DNA of 57,833 bases from Streptomyces sp. MBT53 (GCF_016654115.1 NZ_JAEQAZ010000038.1:1-57833), one strand, 5' to 3'. Numbered from the stretch's first letter, positions 15,603 through 24,493 are shown. Translations and numbers: made by a program. The notes: generated by a model not told the origin, from the letters alone.

Positions 15603-16855
15603 GCGGTCCTCCGTACGTCCGTGAGGGCGGCCACGTCGGCCAGCCGCTCCACCAGCCCACCGAGGTCGGAGTCGACCTTCTCCCTTTGCGGACGGGTGAG
15701 TTGAGCCAACGGTGTCCACTTCCCGGAGTGGTCGAAGCCGTCCAGGGTGTGCTGGGCCCGGTCCATCCAGTCACCGAGTTCGGCGTAGCCCGTGTCCCGG
15801 GTCTTCAGCAGCGGGCCCAGATATCCGAGCAGCACCCGGGTGCCGTCGAGGTTGGCGCGGGCGGTGGCCAGGTTGGTGCCGCTGCCGTAGTCGGTGCGGC
15901 CGGTCAGCTCGAACTGCACCGTGTTCTCCAGGATTTCGTGCGCGCGCAGCCCGGTGTCGGCCGGATCCATCCGCTGGCTGGGCCAGTTGCTCTCCAACGC
16001 GTGGACGTCCTTGGCGAGTTGATCGGCCGGACCGCGCAACTCGCTCGCCGACTCCCCGTGCCACAGCCCGTACTCGACCCGGTGGAACCCGGTGAACCCG
16101 GCGTCACGCACCCCGCCGGAGAGCCCGGCCGTGGTGCCGTTGATCGCCCCGTCGGAGTCACCGAACGTGCCGTAGGCGGCGCCCATCCGCTCGTAGACGA
16201 GATGCGCGGGCAGCCATGCCTTGCGGGCCGCCTCGAGATCACCACGATCGACGGCGGTCTTCAACACGTCTGTCTTCCGGGCCAGTTCGACGGTCCGCGC
16301 CTGGATCCACTTCTGGTAGGCGAGCGTCGGCGGGATCAGCTCCTGCTGGGTGATCGGCACGGCGGCCGGTCCGCTCTTCACCTTCGAGCCGGTGATCCGC
16401 ACGGTGGGCCCGGTCACGGCGTCGGCGTCGTCGGGCAGACACTTGAAGGCGTACGAACCGTTCCCCAGGGTCACGCCGAGCGGTCGTACCGTCCCCGGTG
16501 CCAGGCCCTCGACCTCGCCGTAGACCGCGCCGGTCGTCGGGTCGGTCAGATACACCTCGGCCGCCGTGCTCGACGTGTTGTGCAGCTCGAAGACCTGGTG
16601 TCCGGCCTGCGGGTGTGTCCAGCCGCTCCCGCAGCCGGAGGTCGCGACCTCGACGGTGGTGTGCGGCAGCCCGTCGGCGGCGGCAGCGGCCTGGCCGTCC
16701 GAGCCGGACCCCCGGGCGGCCAGCACACCGGCTGCCACGGCGACCAGGGCACCGGCCGCGAGGAGGGCGGTACGGCGACGGGTCGCAGGGCCCGACGAGG
16801 GCGCCGGTGGACCGGGCTCGGTCTCGGCTTCGGCGCCGCGCGCGGTTCCGGGCAC
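15599..16855 (-). CDS. efeO: EfeO iron-binding protein with cupredoxin and M75 domains
   Basis: 418 residues from GTG 16855, preceded by GGAGG. A single membrane or signal segment (RRTALLAAGALVAVAAGVLAA) follows a short cytoplasmic tail. Residues about 65-155 form a cupredoxin-like domain (CGSGWTHPQAGHQVFELHN...YAFKCLPDD). The rest is the imelysin-like M75 domain with the metal-binding HxxE in GFHRVEYGLW. EfeO is thought to capture and hand over iron to the EfeU permease. No EfeU is present in the window: the gene upstream is unrelated and on the other strand. Confidence 0.93.
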   Translation of the reverse strand: MPGTARGAEAETEPGPPAPSSGPATRRRTALLAAGALVAVAAGVLAARGSGSDGQAAAAADGLPHTTVEVATSGCGSGWTHPQAGHQVFELHNTSSTAAEVYLTDPTTGAVYGEVEGLAPGTVRPLGVTLGNGSYAFKCLPDDADAVTGPTVRITGSKVKSGPAAVPITQQELIPPTLAYQKWIQARTVELARKTDVLKTAVDRGDLEAARKAWLPAHLVYERMGAAYGTFGDSDGAINGTTAGLSGGVRDAGFTGFHRVEYGLWHGESASELRGPADQLAKDVHALESNWPSQRMDPADTGLRAHEILENTVQFELTGRTDYGSGTNLATARANLDGTRVLLGYLGPLLKTRDTGYAELGDWMDRAQHTLDGFDHSGKWTPLAQLTRPQREKVDSDLGGLVERLADVAALTDVRRTA

Positions 16856-17119
16856 GCCGGGCCTCCAGGGGGAGTCGTACGAAAGGTGGCGGTACCAGCG
16901 ATCTTATGAGGGCGCCACGGCCCCCACCGCGCCCCTTGACCCTGTTCTGACCGGAGGGCGGGCGAGAATTCGCCCGGGGTTCACCCGGGGGTGGGGGAGC
17001 GCCACGGTCCGCCGTACGACCGCATACGGTGCGCTACGGCCGCCTCGCCCGGGCCGGGAACAACCCGGGCCCGTTCCGCGCTGCTCCTGGTACCTCGCCG
17101 GGTATGTCAGAGAAGGGTC

Positions 17120-17407
17120 GTGGACGAGATGATTCGGTCAGGGCAGGAGCCGCTCCCGCCGTCGGGTGAAGCGCCGTTGGTGACCACCTGCGGTCGGCAG
17201 GTCGCGGTGAAGCGGCTGCTGCTGGCGCTCCCGGAGCGGCCGATCAGCCGGGTCACTCTCGACGTGGGTCCGGTCGTGCGCGGCGAGCCGGGACTCTGGG
17301 CCTCGCTGACCGTGGCCGAGGCCCGTGACCTGGCCCGCCGTCTCCTGGCGCAGGCCGCCCTGGCGGACGCCGGTGCTTCGGCGGAGCGGTCTGCCGTGGA
17401 CAACTAG
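17120..17407 (+). CDS. Small conserved hypothetical protein
   Basis: About 95 residues from GTG 17120, or 92 from ATG 17129; AGAGAAGG lies just upstream and does not decide. The protein contains TTCGRQVAVKRLLLALPERPISRVTLDVGP, then SLTVAEARDLARRLLAQAALA. The latter resembles the helical tail of small Streptomyces proteins of unknown role. No signal or membrane segment. It stands alone between the EfeO promoter region and the rocD terminator. I do not recognise a family. Confidence 0.6.
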   Translation: MDEMIRSGQEPLPPSGEAPLVTTCGRQVAVKRLLLALPERPISRVTLDVGPVVRGEPGLWASLTVAEARDLARRLLAQAALADAGASAERSAVDN

Positions 17408-17624
17408 CCGATTCGGCGCGGGAGTCGGGCGCGCCCATGCGATCCCGGCCGAGGCCCGTGACCTTGCCGGACGGTCGCTCGCGCGGACGATGGCTGCTGG
17501 CGCTGGGGTAGCAGGTGCGGACGTCGGCGATCGGGAAGCAGGAGCGGTGCCGGGTGCCTGCCACCCCGGCGCCGGCAGTCCGGTCCGACACCGCAACCCC
17601 CAGAGGCCCCCAGCGGTCGGGACC

Positions 17625-17661
17625 GGTGGTCGGACCGACTCCCCGCGCCGGTCCGACCACC
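17625..17661. terminator. Terminator hairpin after rocD
   Basis: Perfect 13-bp stem GGTGGTCGGACCG with its complement at 17649-17661, seven bases downstream of the rocD stop on the minus strand. It also faces the small plus-strand gene ending at 17407. Confidence 0.8.
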
Positions 17662-17668
17662 CCTCACC

Positions 17669-18895
17669 TCACGCCCCTTGCGTCAGCACCCGCTCCAACG
17701 CGCCCACTGCGGACCGGAGTTCGTCCTCCGTGATGGTCAGCGGCGGGGCCAGCCGGATCGTGGAGCCGTGGGTGTCCTTGGCCAACACGCCCTCCCGCAT
17801 GAGGCGTTCGCTGATCTCGCGGCCGGTGCCGATGGCCGGATCGACGTCGACGCCCGCCCAGAGGCCGCGGGAGCGGAAACCGACGACGCCCTTGCCGACC
17901 AGTTCGGTCAGACCGTCCCGCAGGACGAGGCCCAACTCGGCCGCCCTGCGCTGGAATTCACCGGTCTCCAGGAGTTCGACGACCGCCGTTCCGACCGCCG
18001 CGGCGAGCGGGTTCCCGCCGAAGGTCGAGCCGTGCTCGCCCGGGTGCAACACGCCGAGCACCTCGCGGCGCGCGACCACCGCCGACACCGGCACGATGCC
18101 GCCGCCCAGCGCCTTGCCGAGCAGCAGGATGTCCGGGACGACACCCTCGTGCTCGACGGCGAGGGTGCGGCCGGTGCGGCCGAGGCCCGACTGGATCTCG
18201 TCCGCGATGAACAAGCAGCCCTTGCGGGTGGTGAGTTCGCGGACCCCGGCCAGGTAGCCGGCGTCCGGAATGATGACTCCGGCCTCGCCCTGGATGGGCT
18301 CGATCAGCACCGCCGCCGTCGTCTCGTCGACCGCCGCCTCCAGCGCCGCGAGGTCGTTGTACGGCACGATCCGGAAGCCCGGCGTGAAGGGACCGAAGCC
18401 CGCCCGCGCCGTCTCGTCGGTGGAGAAGCTGACGATCGTCGTCGTACGGCCGTGGAAGTTCTCCGCCGCGACGACGATGGTGGCCCGGTCGGCGGGGACG
18501 CCCTTCACGTCGTAGGCCCATTTGCGGGCCACCTTGATGCCGCTCTCGACCGCCTCCGCGCCCGTGTTCATCGGGAGCACCATGTCGAGGCCGGTCAACT
18601 CCGCGAGCCTTTCGGCGAATTCGGCCAGCTTGTCGTTGTGGAAGGCGCGCGAGGTGAGGGTCAGCCGGTCGAGCTGGCGGTGGGCCGCCTCGATCAACGC
18701 GGGGTGGCGGTGGCCGAAGTTGAGGGCCGAGTAGCCCGCGAGCATGTCGAGGTAGCGGCGGCCCTCGACGTCCTCCACCCAGGTTCCCTCGGCGCGGGCG
18801 ACGACCACGGGCAGGGGGTGGTAGTTGTGCGCGAGGACCGGCTCCTCGGCGCGGATGAGGTCGGCGGACGTCCGGGCACTGGCGGGTGCGGTCAT
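17669..18895 (-). CDS. rocD: Ornithine aminotransferase
   Basis: 408 residues from ATG 18895, whose ATGA overlaps the stop of the upstream ddaH gene. Class III PLP aminotransferase: LIEPIQGEAGVIIPD, Asp232 in FIADEIQSGLGRTGR, and the Schiff-base Lys261 in LLGKALGGG. The N-terminal HNYHPLPVVVARAEG matches ornithine-delta-aminotransferases rather than acetylornithine ones. It converts ornithine and 2-oxoglutarate to glutamate semialdehyde and glutamate, feeding proline or glutamate. Coupling to ddaH suggests a short pathway from (methyl)arginine to glutamate. Confidence 0.93.
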   Translation of the reverse strand: MTAPASARTSADLIRAEEPVLAHNYHPLPVVVARAEGTWVEDVEGRRYLDMLAGYSALNFGHRHPALIEAAHRQLDRLTLTSRAFHNDKLAEFAERLAELTGLDMVLPMNTGAEAVESGIKVARKWAYDVKGVPADRATIVVAAENFHGRTTTIVSFSTDETARAGFGPFTPGFRIVPYNDLAALEAAVDETTAAVLIEPIQGEAGVIIPDAGYLAGVRELTTRKGCLFIADEIQSGLGRTGRTLAVEHEGVVPDILLLGKALGGGIVPVSAVVARREVLGVLHPGEHGSTFGGNPLAAAVGTAVVELLETGEFQRRAAELGLVLRDGLTELVGKGVVGFRSRGLWAGVDVDPAIGTGREISERLMREGVLAKDTHGSTIRLAPPLTITEDELRSAVGALERVLTQGA

Positions 18896-19704
18896 GAGCG
18901 GATCTCCTGGGTGCAGCACTTGATGCCGCCGCCGGCCTTGTGGAACTCCGACAGGTCGACAGGGATGGGGACGTAGCCGTGTGCGGCGAGGCGCGAGGCC
19001 AGCGCCTCGGCCTGGGGCGCGATGAAGACGTGCAGGCCGTCCGAGACGGAGTTGAGGCCCCACGACATCGCGTCCTCGCGGGTCGCGAGCACCGCGTCCG
19101 GGAACAGCCGGGCGAGCACCTCGCGGCTGCCGGGGGAGAACGCCTCCGGGTAGTAGCAGATGTTGTCCTCGTCGAGGACGAACAGCGCCGTGTCGAGGTG
19201 GTAGAAGTACGGGTCCACCAGCGTCAGGCTGATCACCGGGACGCCGAAGAACTCCTGCACCTCGCGATGGGCCTCGCGGGTCGTACGGAACCCGGTGCCG
19301 GCCAGGACGTAACGGCCGGTCGGGATCAGATCGCCCTCGCCCTCGCTCACCGACTCGGGACGGTGGACGTCGTAGCCCGCCGCCTTGAACCACATGTCGT
19401 AGTGGTCGGACTCGGGACGCCGCTCGGGCGCGTGGAAGAGCGAGCCGAAGACGCGGCCCTCGACGACGACCGCCGAGTTCGCGGCGAAGACCATGTCGGG
19501 GAGGCCGGGCGCCGGGGGCACGGTCTCCACGCTGTGGCCGTGCTCGCGGTAGGTGTCGATCAGCGTCCGCCACTGCTCCTGGGCGAGATCGACGTCCACC
19601 TGGGTGTCGGGATGCATCCAGGGGTTGATCGCGTACTGCACGGCGAAGTGTCTGGGTTCGCAGACGAGAAAGCGCCGCCGGCGCCGCACACGGGTGTCGG
19701 GCAC
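18892..19704 (-). CDS. ddaH: Dimethylarginine dimethylaminohydrolase/arginine-deiminase-family enzyme
   Basis: 270 residues from GTG 19704 (GGAGGGAC upstream; the longer frame to 19779 has no ribosome site and starts with unlikely residues). Amidinotransferase fold: FLVCEPRHFAVQYAINPWM, PDMVFAANSAVV, catalytic His169 in YFYHLDTAL and Cys263 or Cys264 in GIKCCTQEI. DdaH hydrolyses N-omega-methylated arginines to citrulline and methylamines. Relatives use arginine itself. The rocD partner fits either citrulline/ornithine supply. Preceded by an Lrp gene and a palindrome. Confidence 0.88.
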   Translation of the reverse strand: MPDTRVRRRRRFLVCEPRHFAVQYAINPWMHPDTQVDVDLAQEQWRTLIDTYREHGHSVETVPPAPGLPDMVFAANSAVVVEGRVFGSLFHAPERRPESDHYDMWFKAAGYDVHRPESVSEGEGDLIPTGRYVLAGTGFRTTREAHREVQEFFGVPVISLTLVDPYFYHLDTALFVLDEDNICYYPEAFSPGSREVLARLFPDAVLATREDAMSWGLNSVSDGLHVFIAPQAEALASRLAAHGYVPIPVDLSEFHKAGGGIKCCTQEIRS

Positions 19705-19726
19705 AGAGGGGTCCCTCCGCTTCCTG

Positions 19727-19750
19727 TGGTGTCGACTGGGGTTGACACCA
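19727..19750. promoter_or_regulatory. Palindrome upstream of ddaH-rocD
   Basis: TGGTGTC and GACACCA face each other across 10 bases; extending inward adds AC/GT matches with one mismatch. It lies 22 bases upstream of the ddaH start, in the gap after the Lrp/AsnC gene. It is a good candidate Lrp operator, inferred from symmetry and position. Confidence 0.5.
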
Positions 19751-19827
19751 AGGTAGGAAGAGACCAATACGCGCGACAAGCGATGAAGGCTGCGTGTCCG
19801 CGCAGGAATGCTGCGTCTTTGGCGGGG

Positions 19828-20331
19828 TCAGCGCAGGTCTGATGCGTCGCCCGGCGCGGGGTGGGTGGCACCCGCTTCCGGGCTTTCCGGGAGGAGGTGG
19901 GACAGCACCATCACGCTGATCGTCTTCCGGATGAACGGCTCCTGCCGGATCCGCTCCAGCACCTCCTCGAAATGATCCACATCGGTGGCCCGCACATGCA
20001 GCAGCGCGTCCGCGCCGCCGGTCACCGTCATCGCCGCGGTGATCTCAGGATGGTTGCGCACCACCTCCGCGAGCCGCCTGGGGGGCGCGGCGCCCTCGCA
20101 GTACACCTCCACGTACGCCTCCGTGCGCCAGCCCAGCGCCGACGGCTGCACGGTCGCCGTGAACCCGGTGATCACACCCGTCTCCCGCAGCCGGTCCACC
20201 CGCCGCTTCACCGCCGTCGCGGACAGCCCGATCGCCGCCCCGATCTCGGCGAAGCTGGTCCTGGCGTTCGCCATCAGCGCGTTGATGATCTTCCGGTCGA
20301 GCTCGTCGAACGGCGTGGTCCTGCTGTTCAT
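19828..20331 (-). CDS. Lrp/AsnC-family regulator
   Basis: 167 residues from ATG 20331. N-terminal winged helix-turn-helix (FDELDRKIINALMANART, then FAEIGAAIGLSATAVKRRVDRL) and the C-terminal RAM/AsnC effector domain (MTVTGGADALLHVRATDVDHFEEVLERI). Lrp proteins sense amino acids as octamers or dimers. Lying just upstream of ddaH and rocD on the same strand, it probably controls them in response to arginine or ornithine. The tail after SHLLPESPEAG is a short extension without a known role. Confidence 0.93.
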   Translation of the reverse strand: MNSRTTPFDELDRKIINALMANARTSFAEIGAAIGLSATAVKRRVDRLRETGVITGFTATVQPSALGWRTEAYVEVYCEGAAPPRRLAEVVRNHPEITAAMTVTGGADALLHVRATDVDHFEEVLERIRQEPFIRKTISVMVLSHLLPESPEAGATHPAPGDASDLR

Positions 20332-20408
20332 GTCCGCACTGTATCCAGCGGGGACGTCCACGCCGGGCACATGTCCAGGCGTACGAATTCCTCCTACACT
20401 CCACGTTC

Positions 20409-21158
20409 ATGCTGCGCGCCCTCGCCGTCGACGACGAACGCCCCTCGCTGGAGGAGTTGCTCTATCTGCTGAACGCCGATCCACGCATCGGCAGCGCGGA
20501 GGGCGCGGGCGACGCGACCGAGGCGCTGCGCCGCATCAACCGCGCCCTGGAGTCCGGCCCGGGCGGACCCGAGGCCATCGACGTCGTGTTCCTCGACATC
20601 CAGATGCCCGGCCTCGACGGGCTCGACCTGGCACGGCTGTTGACGGGATTCGCGCAGCCGCCGCTCGTCGTCTTCGTCACCGCGCACGAGGACTTCGCCG
20701 TACAGGCCTTCGATCTCAAGGCAGTTGACTACGTCCTCAAGCCCGTCCGCAAGGAACGGCTCGCGGAGGCCGTGCGCCGGGCGGCCGAACTCGGCGGCGC
20801 CGCACCGCGGATACCCGTGCACGAACCCGACCCCGACCACATCGCCGTCGAACTCGGCGGTGTCACCCGCTTCGTGGCCGTCGACGACATCACCCACGTG
20901 GAGGCACAAGGCGACTACGCCCGCCTCCACACCGACCGCGGCAGCCACCTCGTCCGCATACCCGTCTCCACCCTCGAAGACCGCTGGCGCTCGCGCGGCT
21001 TCGTCCGCATCCACCGCCGCCACCTCGTCGCCCTGCGCCACATCGGCGAACTCCGCCTGGACGCCGGGACGGTGAGCGTGCTGGTCGGCGGCGAGGAACT
21101 CCAGGTCAGCCGTCGCCACACCCGCGAACTGCGCGACCTGCTGATGCGGAGGTCCTGA
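20409..21158 (+). CDS. LytTR-family response regulator
   Basis: 249 residues. Receiver domain residues 1-125: acidic pair Asp8-Asp9, phospho-acceptor Asp63 in VVFLDIQMPGLDG, and Lys in DYVLKPVRKERL. LytTR DNA-binding domain about 140-247 (AVDDITHVEAQGDYARLHT, FVRIHRRHLVALRHI, LQVSRRHTRELRDLL). Its partner kinase is the fourth gene of the same operon. It likely activates genes including the symporter between them. Three bases separate it from the next gene. Confidence 0.95.
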   Translation: MLRALAVDDERPSLEELLYLLNADPRIGSAEGAGDATEALRRINRALESGPGGPEAIDVVFLDIQMPGLDGLDLARLLTGFAQPPLVVFVTAHEDFAVQAFDLKAVDYVLKPVRKERLAEAVRRAAELGGAAPRIPVHEPDPDHIAVELGGVTRFVAVDDITHVEAQGDYARLHTDRGSHLVRIPVSTLEDRWRSRGFVRIHRRHLVALRHIGELRLDAGTVSVLVGGEELQVSRRHTRELRDLLMRRS

Positions 21159-21160
21159 CG

Positions 21161-21520
21161 GTGCCTCAAGAACCCACCGAGCGAAGGGTCGTCGTCACCG
21201 GCCCGCCCCGCCGCACGCGCCGCGCCTCCGGCTACTCCCGCCCGCGCACCGAGATCGACGAACAGACCACCCTCGGCCACACCTACGTCCGCTCCCTCAT
21301 GCGCACCCAACTACGCGCCGCCCTCACGGTGTTCGCGATCCTCGTCCTCCTGGTCGGCCCGCTGCCCCTGGTGTTCGCGGCCACCCCGGACTCCCGCCGC
21401 CTCGAATGGCTCGTCCTCGGCTTCTGCCTCTACGCCCCGCTCGTCCTGCTGGCCCTCTGGTACGTGCGCCGCGCCGAACGCAACGAGCGGGACTTCGTGC
21501 GCCTGGTAGAGGACCGCTGA
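21161..21520 (+). CDS. Small two-helix membrane protein (DUF485-like symporter partner)
   Basis: 119 residues from GTG 21161. A basic, proline-rich N-terminal half is followed by TLGHTYVRSLMRTQLRAALTV and two membrane helices (about AALTVFAILVLLVGPLPLVFA and WLVLGFCLYAPLVLLALWYV), ending RRAERNERDFVRLVEDR. Small DUF485-type proteins sit directly before ActP/MctC acetate-pyruvate symporters in many bacteria, exactly this arrangement. It is presumably an assembly or regulatory partner of the following transporter. Confidence 0.8.
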   Translation: MPQEPTERRVVVTGPPRRTRRASGYSRPRTEIDEQTTLGHTYVRSLMRTQLRAALTVFAILVLLVGPLPLVFAATPDSRRLEWLVLGFCLYAPLVLLALWYVRRAERNERDFVRLVEDR

Positions 21521-21525
21521 GACGC

Positions 21526-23238
21526 GTGAACTCCAGTTACGCGGTACCGGCGGTCGCCCTCGTCGTCGTGGCGACCGTCCTCGTCGGCGCCTTCGGCCTG
21601 CGCATCTCCCGCACCACCTCCGACTTCTACGTCGCCTCCCGTACCGTCGGCCCCCGCCTCAACGCGGCCGCCATCAGCGGCGAATACCTCTCCGCCGCCT
21701 CCTTCCTGGGCATCGCGGGCCTGGTCCTCGTGCAGGGCCCCGACATGCTCTGGTACCCGGTCGGCTACACCGCCGGATACCTGGTCCTGCTGCTGTTCGT
21801 CGCCGCCCCGCTGCGCCGCTCCGGCGCCTACACCCTCCCCGACTTCGCCGAGGCCCGCCTCGCCTCCCATGCCGTACGACGCCTCGCGGGCGCCTTCGTC
21901 GTCGGAGTGGGGTGGCTGTACCTCCTGCCCCAACTCCAGGGCGCGGGGCTCACGTTGACCGTCCTCACGGGTGCCCCCGACTCGCTCGGCGGGCTGATCG
22001 TGGCCGTCGTCGTGGTCGCCACGGTCGCGGCCGGCGGCATGCGCAGCATCACCTTCGTGCAGGCCTTCCAGTACTGGCTGAAGCTCACCGCGCTGCTCGT
22101 CCCCGCCCTCTTCCTGGTCCTCGCCTGGCAGAGCGACGGAGCACCCCGGCACGCCTTCGAGGAACCGGCCACCTTCCGCGAACAGCGCGTCGTCCGCGTC
22201 GACGACACCCTCGACCTCAAACTCGACCACCCCCTCACAGTCACCGTGAACGGCACGGTCGACGGCCGGCGCCACCGTGCCGAGCGGCTCCGACTCCCCA
22301 CCGGCACCCACCACATCGGAGCCGGCACCCGCCTCACCTTCGCCAAGGGCGCCACCGTCCCGGTCGCCGACCGCGGCACCAACGGCGGCATGTCGACCTC
22401 GCTCGCCGCGAGCCGCGAGGAGCGCCCGCTGTACGCCACGTACGGCCTCATCCTCGCCACCTTCCTCGGCACCATGGGCCTGCCGCACGTCGTCGTCCGC
22501 TTCTACACCAGCCCGCACGGCGTCGCCGCCCGCCGCACCACGGTCGCCGTCCTCGGCCTCATCGGCGCCTTCTACCTCCTGCCACCCGTCTACGGCGCCC
22601 TCGGCCGCATCTACACCCCCGAACTCACCATCACCGGCGACGCCGACGCGGCCGTACTCCTGCTGCCCGACCGCATGATCGGCGGCGTCGGCGGCGACCT
22701 GCTCGGCGCGCTGGTCGCGGGCGGCGCCTTCGCCGCGTTCCTGTCCACCGCGTCGGGACTCACCATGGCCGTCGCGGGAGTCCTCACCCAGGACGTCCTC
22801 CCGTCGCGCGGGGTACGGCACTTCAGGCTCGGCACGGTCCTCGCCATGGTCGTCCCGTTAGTGGCGAGCGTTCTGGTCGGCGGGCTGCCCGTCGCCGACG
22901 CGGTGGGCCTCGCGTTCGCCGTATCGGCCTCCTCCTTCTGCCCGTTGCTGGTCCTCGGCATCTGGTGGACCCGGCTCACCCCGCCCGGCGCGGCGGCCGG
23001 GATGCTGGTCGGCGGCGGCTCGGCGTTCGTCGCCGTGGCCGCGACCATGGCGGGCTTCCCCGGCACCGGCTCCCTGCACGCCCTGCTCGCGTGGCCCGCG
23101 CTCTGGTCCGTGCCGCTGGGCTTCCTCACGATGGTGCTGGTCTCCCTGGCCACCCCGGGCCGGGTGCCCACAGGCACGGCGGCGATCCTGGCGCGCTTCC
23201 ATCTGCCGGAGGAACTGCGGGCGGAGGTGAAGGCGTGA
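21526..23238 (+). CDS. Sodium:solute symporter (SSS family, acetate/pyruvate-type); contains a TTA codon
   Basis: 570 residues from GTG 21526, five bases after the small membrane gene; longer upstream frames overlap that gene. Begins with a hydrophobic helix, then TSDFYVASRTVGPRLNAAAISGEYLSAASFLGIAG, the signature of the ActP/MctC group of SSS transporters. About 12-13 membrane helices. Between the helices at about 200 and 300 lies an 85-residue polar insert (FREQRVVRVDDTLDL...GGMSTSLAASREERPLY), probably outside the cell. Codon 445 (22858-22860) is TTA, implying dependence on bldA tRNA. Likely substrate is a short monocarboxylate. Confidence 0.9.
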   Translation: MNSSYAVPAVALVVVATVLVGAFGLRISRTTSDFYVASRTVGPRLNAAAISGEYLSAASFLGIAGLVLVQGPDMLWYPVGYTAGYLVLLLFVAAPLRRSGAYTLPDFAEARLASHAVRRLAGAFVVGVGWLYLLPQLQGAGLTLTVLTGAPDSLGGLIVAVVVVATVAAGGMRSITFVQAFQYWLKLTALLVPALFLVLAWQSDGAPRHAFEEPATFREQRVVRVDDTLDLKLDHPLTVTVNGTVDGRRHRAERLRLPTGTHHIGAGTRLTFAKGATVPVADRGTNGGMSTSLAASREERPLYATYGLILATFLGTMGLPHVVVRFYTSPHGVAARRTTVAVLGLIGAFYLLPPVYGALGRIYTPELTITGDADAAVLLLPDRMIGGVGGDLLGALVAGGAFAAFLSTASGLTMAVAGVLTQDVLPSRGVRHFRLGTVLAMVVPLVASVLVGGLPVADAVGLAFAVSASSFCPLLVLGIWWTRLTPPGAAAGMLVGGGSAFVAVAATMAGFPGTGSLHALLAWPALWSVPLGFLTMVLVSLATPGRVPTGTAAILARFHLPEELRAEVKA

Positions 23239-23281
23239 ACACCCTTCACAGGGACACTCTTTGTGGGGCTGCGGTGGGCGC

Positions 23282-24487
23282 ATGAGCGGATTCCTGGCCG
23301 GCCTCTGCGTCGCCGTCCTCCCACTTCTGGCCGCCGGATTCTGGCTCGGGCGGCGCACCGCGCGACCCGAGAGCCTCGGCGGGCTCGGCACCCCCGTCGA
23401 GCACGCCACCTTCCAGACCCTGCACACCGCCTCCCTCGCCGCACCTCCGCTGCGCGCCGGGCTCACCGGGGAGACGGCACGCCGCTCGGCGCGCAGACTG
23501 CGCACGCTGCTCGGCACCGACGCGCTCTGTCTGACCGACCAGACGCAGGTCCTCGCCTGGGACGGCGTCGGCGACCATCACCGGGCCGAGATCATGGAGC
23601 GGCTGGCGGGCCCGCTGGAGACCGGCCGCGGTGAGGCGTTCCGGCTCAACTGCGATGCCCCCGACTGCCCGTTGCGCTGGGCGGTGGTCGCCCCGCTCAC
23701 CGTCGACGACCGCGTCCACGGCGCGCTGGTCGCCTGCGCGCCCCGCGAGTCCGCCGTCCTCGTGCGGGCCGCCGGAGAGGTCGCCCGCTGGGTCTCCGTC
23801 CAACTGGAGTTGGCGGACCTGGACCAGTCCCGCACCCGGCTGATCGAGGCCGAGATCAAGGCACTTCGGGCCCAGATCTCCCCGCACTTCATCTTCAACT
23901 CGCTCGCGGTGATCGCCTCGTTCGTCCGCACCGACCCCGAGCGCGCCCGCGAACTGCTCCTCGAATTCGCCGACTTCACCCGCTACTCGTTCCGCAGGCA
24001 CGGCGACTTCACCACCCTCGCGGACGAACTCCACGCCATCGACCACTACTTGGCGCTCGTCCGGGCACGCTTCGGCGAACGCCTCTCGGTCACGCTCCAG
24101 ATCGCCCCCGAGGTGCTCCCGGTCGCGCTCCCGTTCCTGTGCCTGCAACCGCTCGTCGAGAACGCCGTGAAACACGGCCTGGAGGGCAAGGCCGACAAGA
24201 GCCGCATCAGCATCACCGCGCAGGACGCGGGCGCCGAGGCCCTCGTCGTCATCGAGGACGACGGCACCGGCATGGACCCCGACCTGCTCCGCCGCATCCT
24301 GGCGGGCGAGGTCAGCCCCTCGGGCGGCATCGGCCTGTCCAACGTCGACGACAGGCTCCGCCAGGTCTACGGCGACGACTACGGCCTCGTCATCGAGACC
24401 GCCGTAGGAGCGGGCATGAAGATCACCGCCCGGCTGCCGAAGTACCAGCCGGGCGTGCACTCGGCCAGTCGGCGGAGCACCGAATGA
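23282..24487 (+). CDS. LytS-type sensor histidine kinase
   Basis: 401 residues from ATG 23282 (a GTG at 23261 is an alternative). One N-terminal membrane helix (GFLAGLCVAVLPLLAAGFWLG), a GAF-like region about 65-175 (LLGTDALCLTDQTQVLAWDGVG, VHGALVACAP), then the His_kinase/HATPase module: phospho-His202 in RAQISPHFIFNSL, N box LVENAVKHGLEG, and GGIGLSNVDDRLRQVYG. It lacks the multi-helix 5TM domain of classic LytS. With the LytTR regulator it forms a two-component system flanking the symporter, comparable to pyruvate-sensing BtsSR/YpdAB systems. Confidence 0.93.
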   Translation: MSGFLAGLCVAVLPLLAAGFWLGRRTARPESLGGLGTPVEHATFQTLHTASLAAPPLRAGLTGETARRSARRLRTLLGTDALCLTDQTQVLAWDGVGDHHRAEIMERLAGPLETGRGEAFRLNCDAPDCPLRWAVVAPLTVDDRVHGALVACAPRESAVLVRAAGEVARWVSVQLELADLDQSRTRLIEAEIKALRAQISPHFIFNSLAVIASFVRTDPERARELLLEFADFTRYSFRRHGDFTTLADELHAIDHYLALVRARFGERLSVTLQIAPEVLPVALPFLCLQPLVENAVKHGLEGKADKSRISITAQDAGAEALVVIEDDGTGMDPDLLRRILAGEVSPSGGIGLSNVDDRLRQVYGDDYGLVIETAVGAGMKITARLPKYQPGVHSASRRSTE

Positions 24488-24493
24488 CGCGCC

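Noticed and set aside
16959..16976. Hairpin CGGGCGA-GAAT-TCGCCCG upstream of efeO as an iron-regulator box
   Set aside because: It does not resemble the AT-rich iron boxes of DmdR/IdeR regulators; role left open.
17408..17624. Possible small genes between the hypothetical gene and rocD
   Set aside because: Frames lack ribosome sites and typical codon use; only the rocD terminator is supported.
20394..24460. Long minus-strand frames opposite the LytTR-symporter-kinase operon
   Set aside because: They are high-GC antisense shadows with no motifs, while the plus strand has complete recognised domains.
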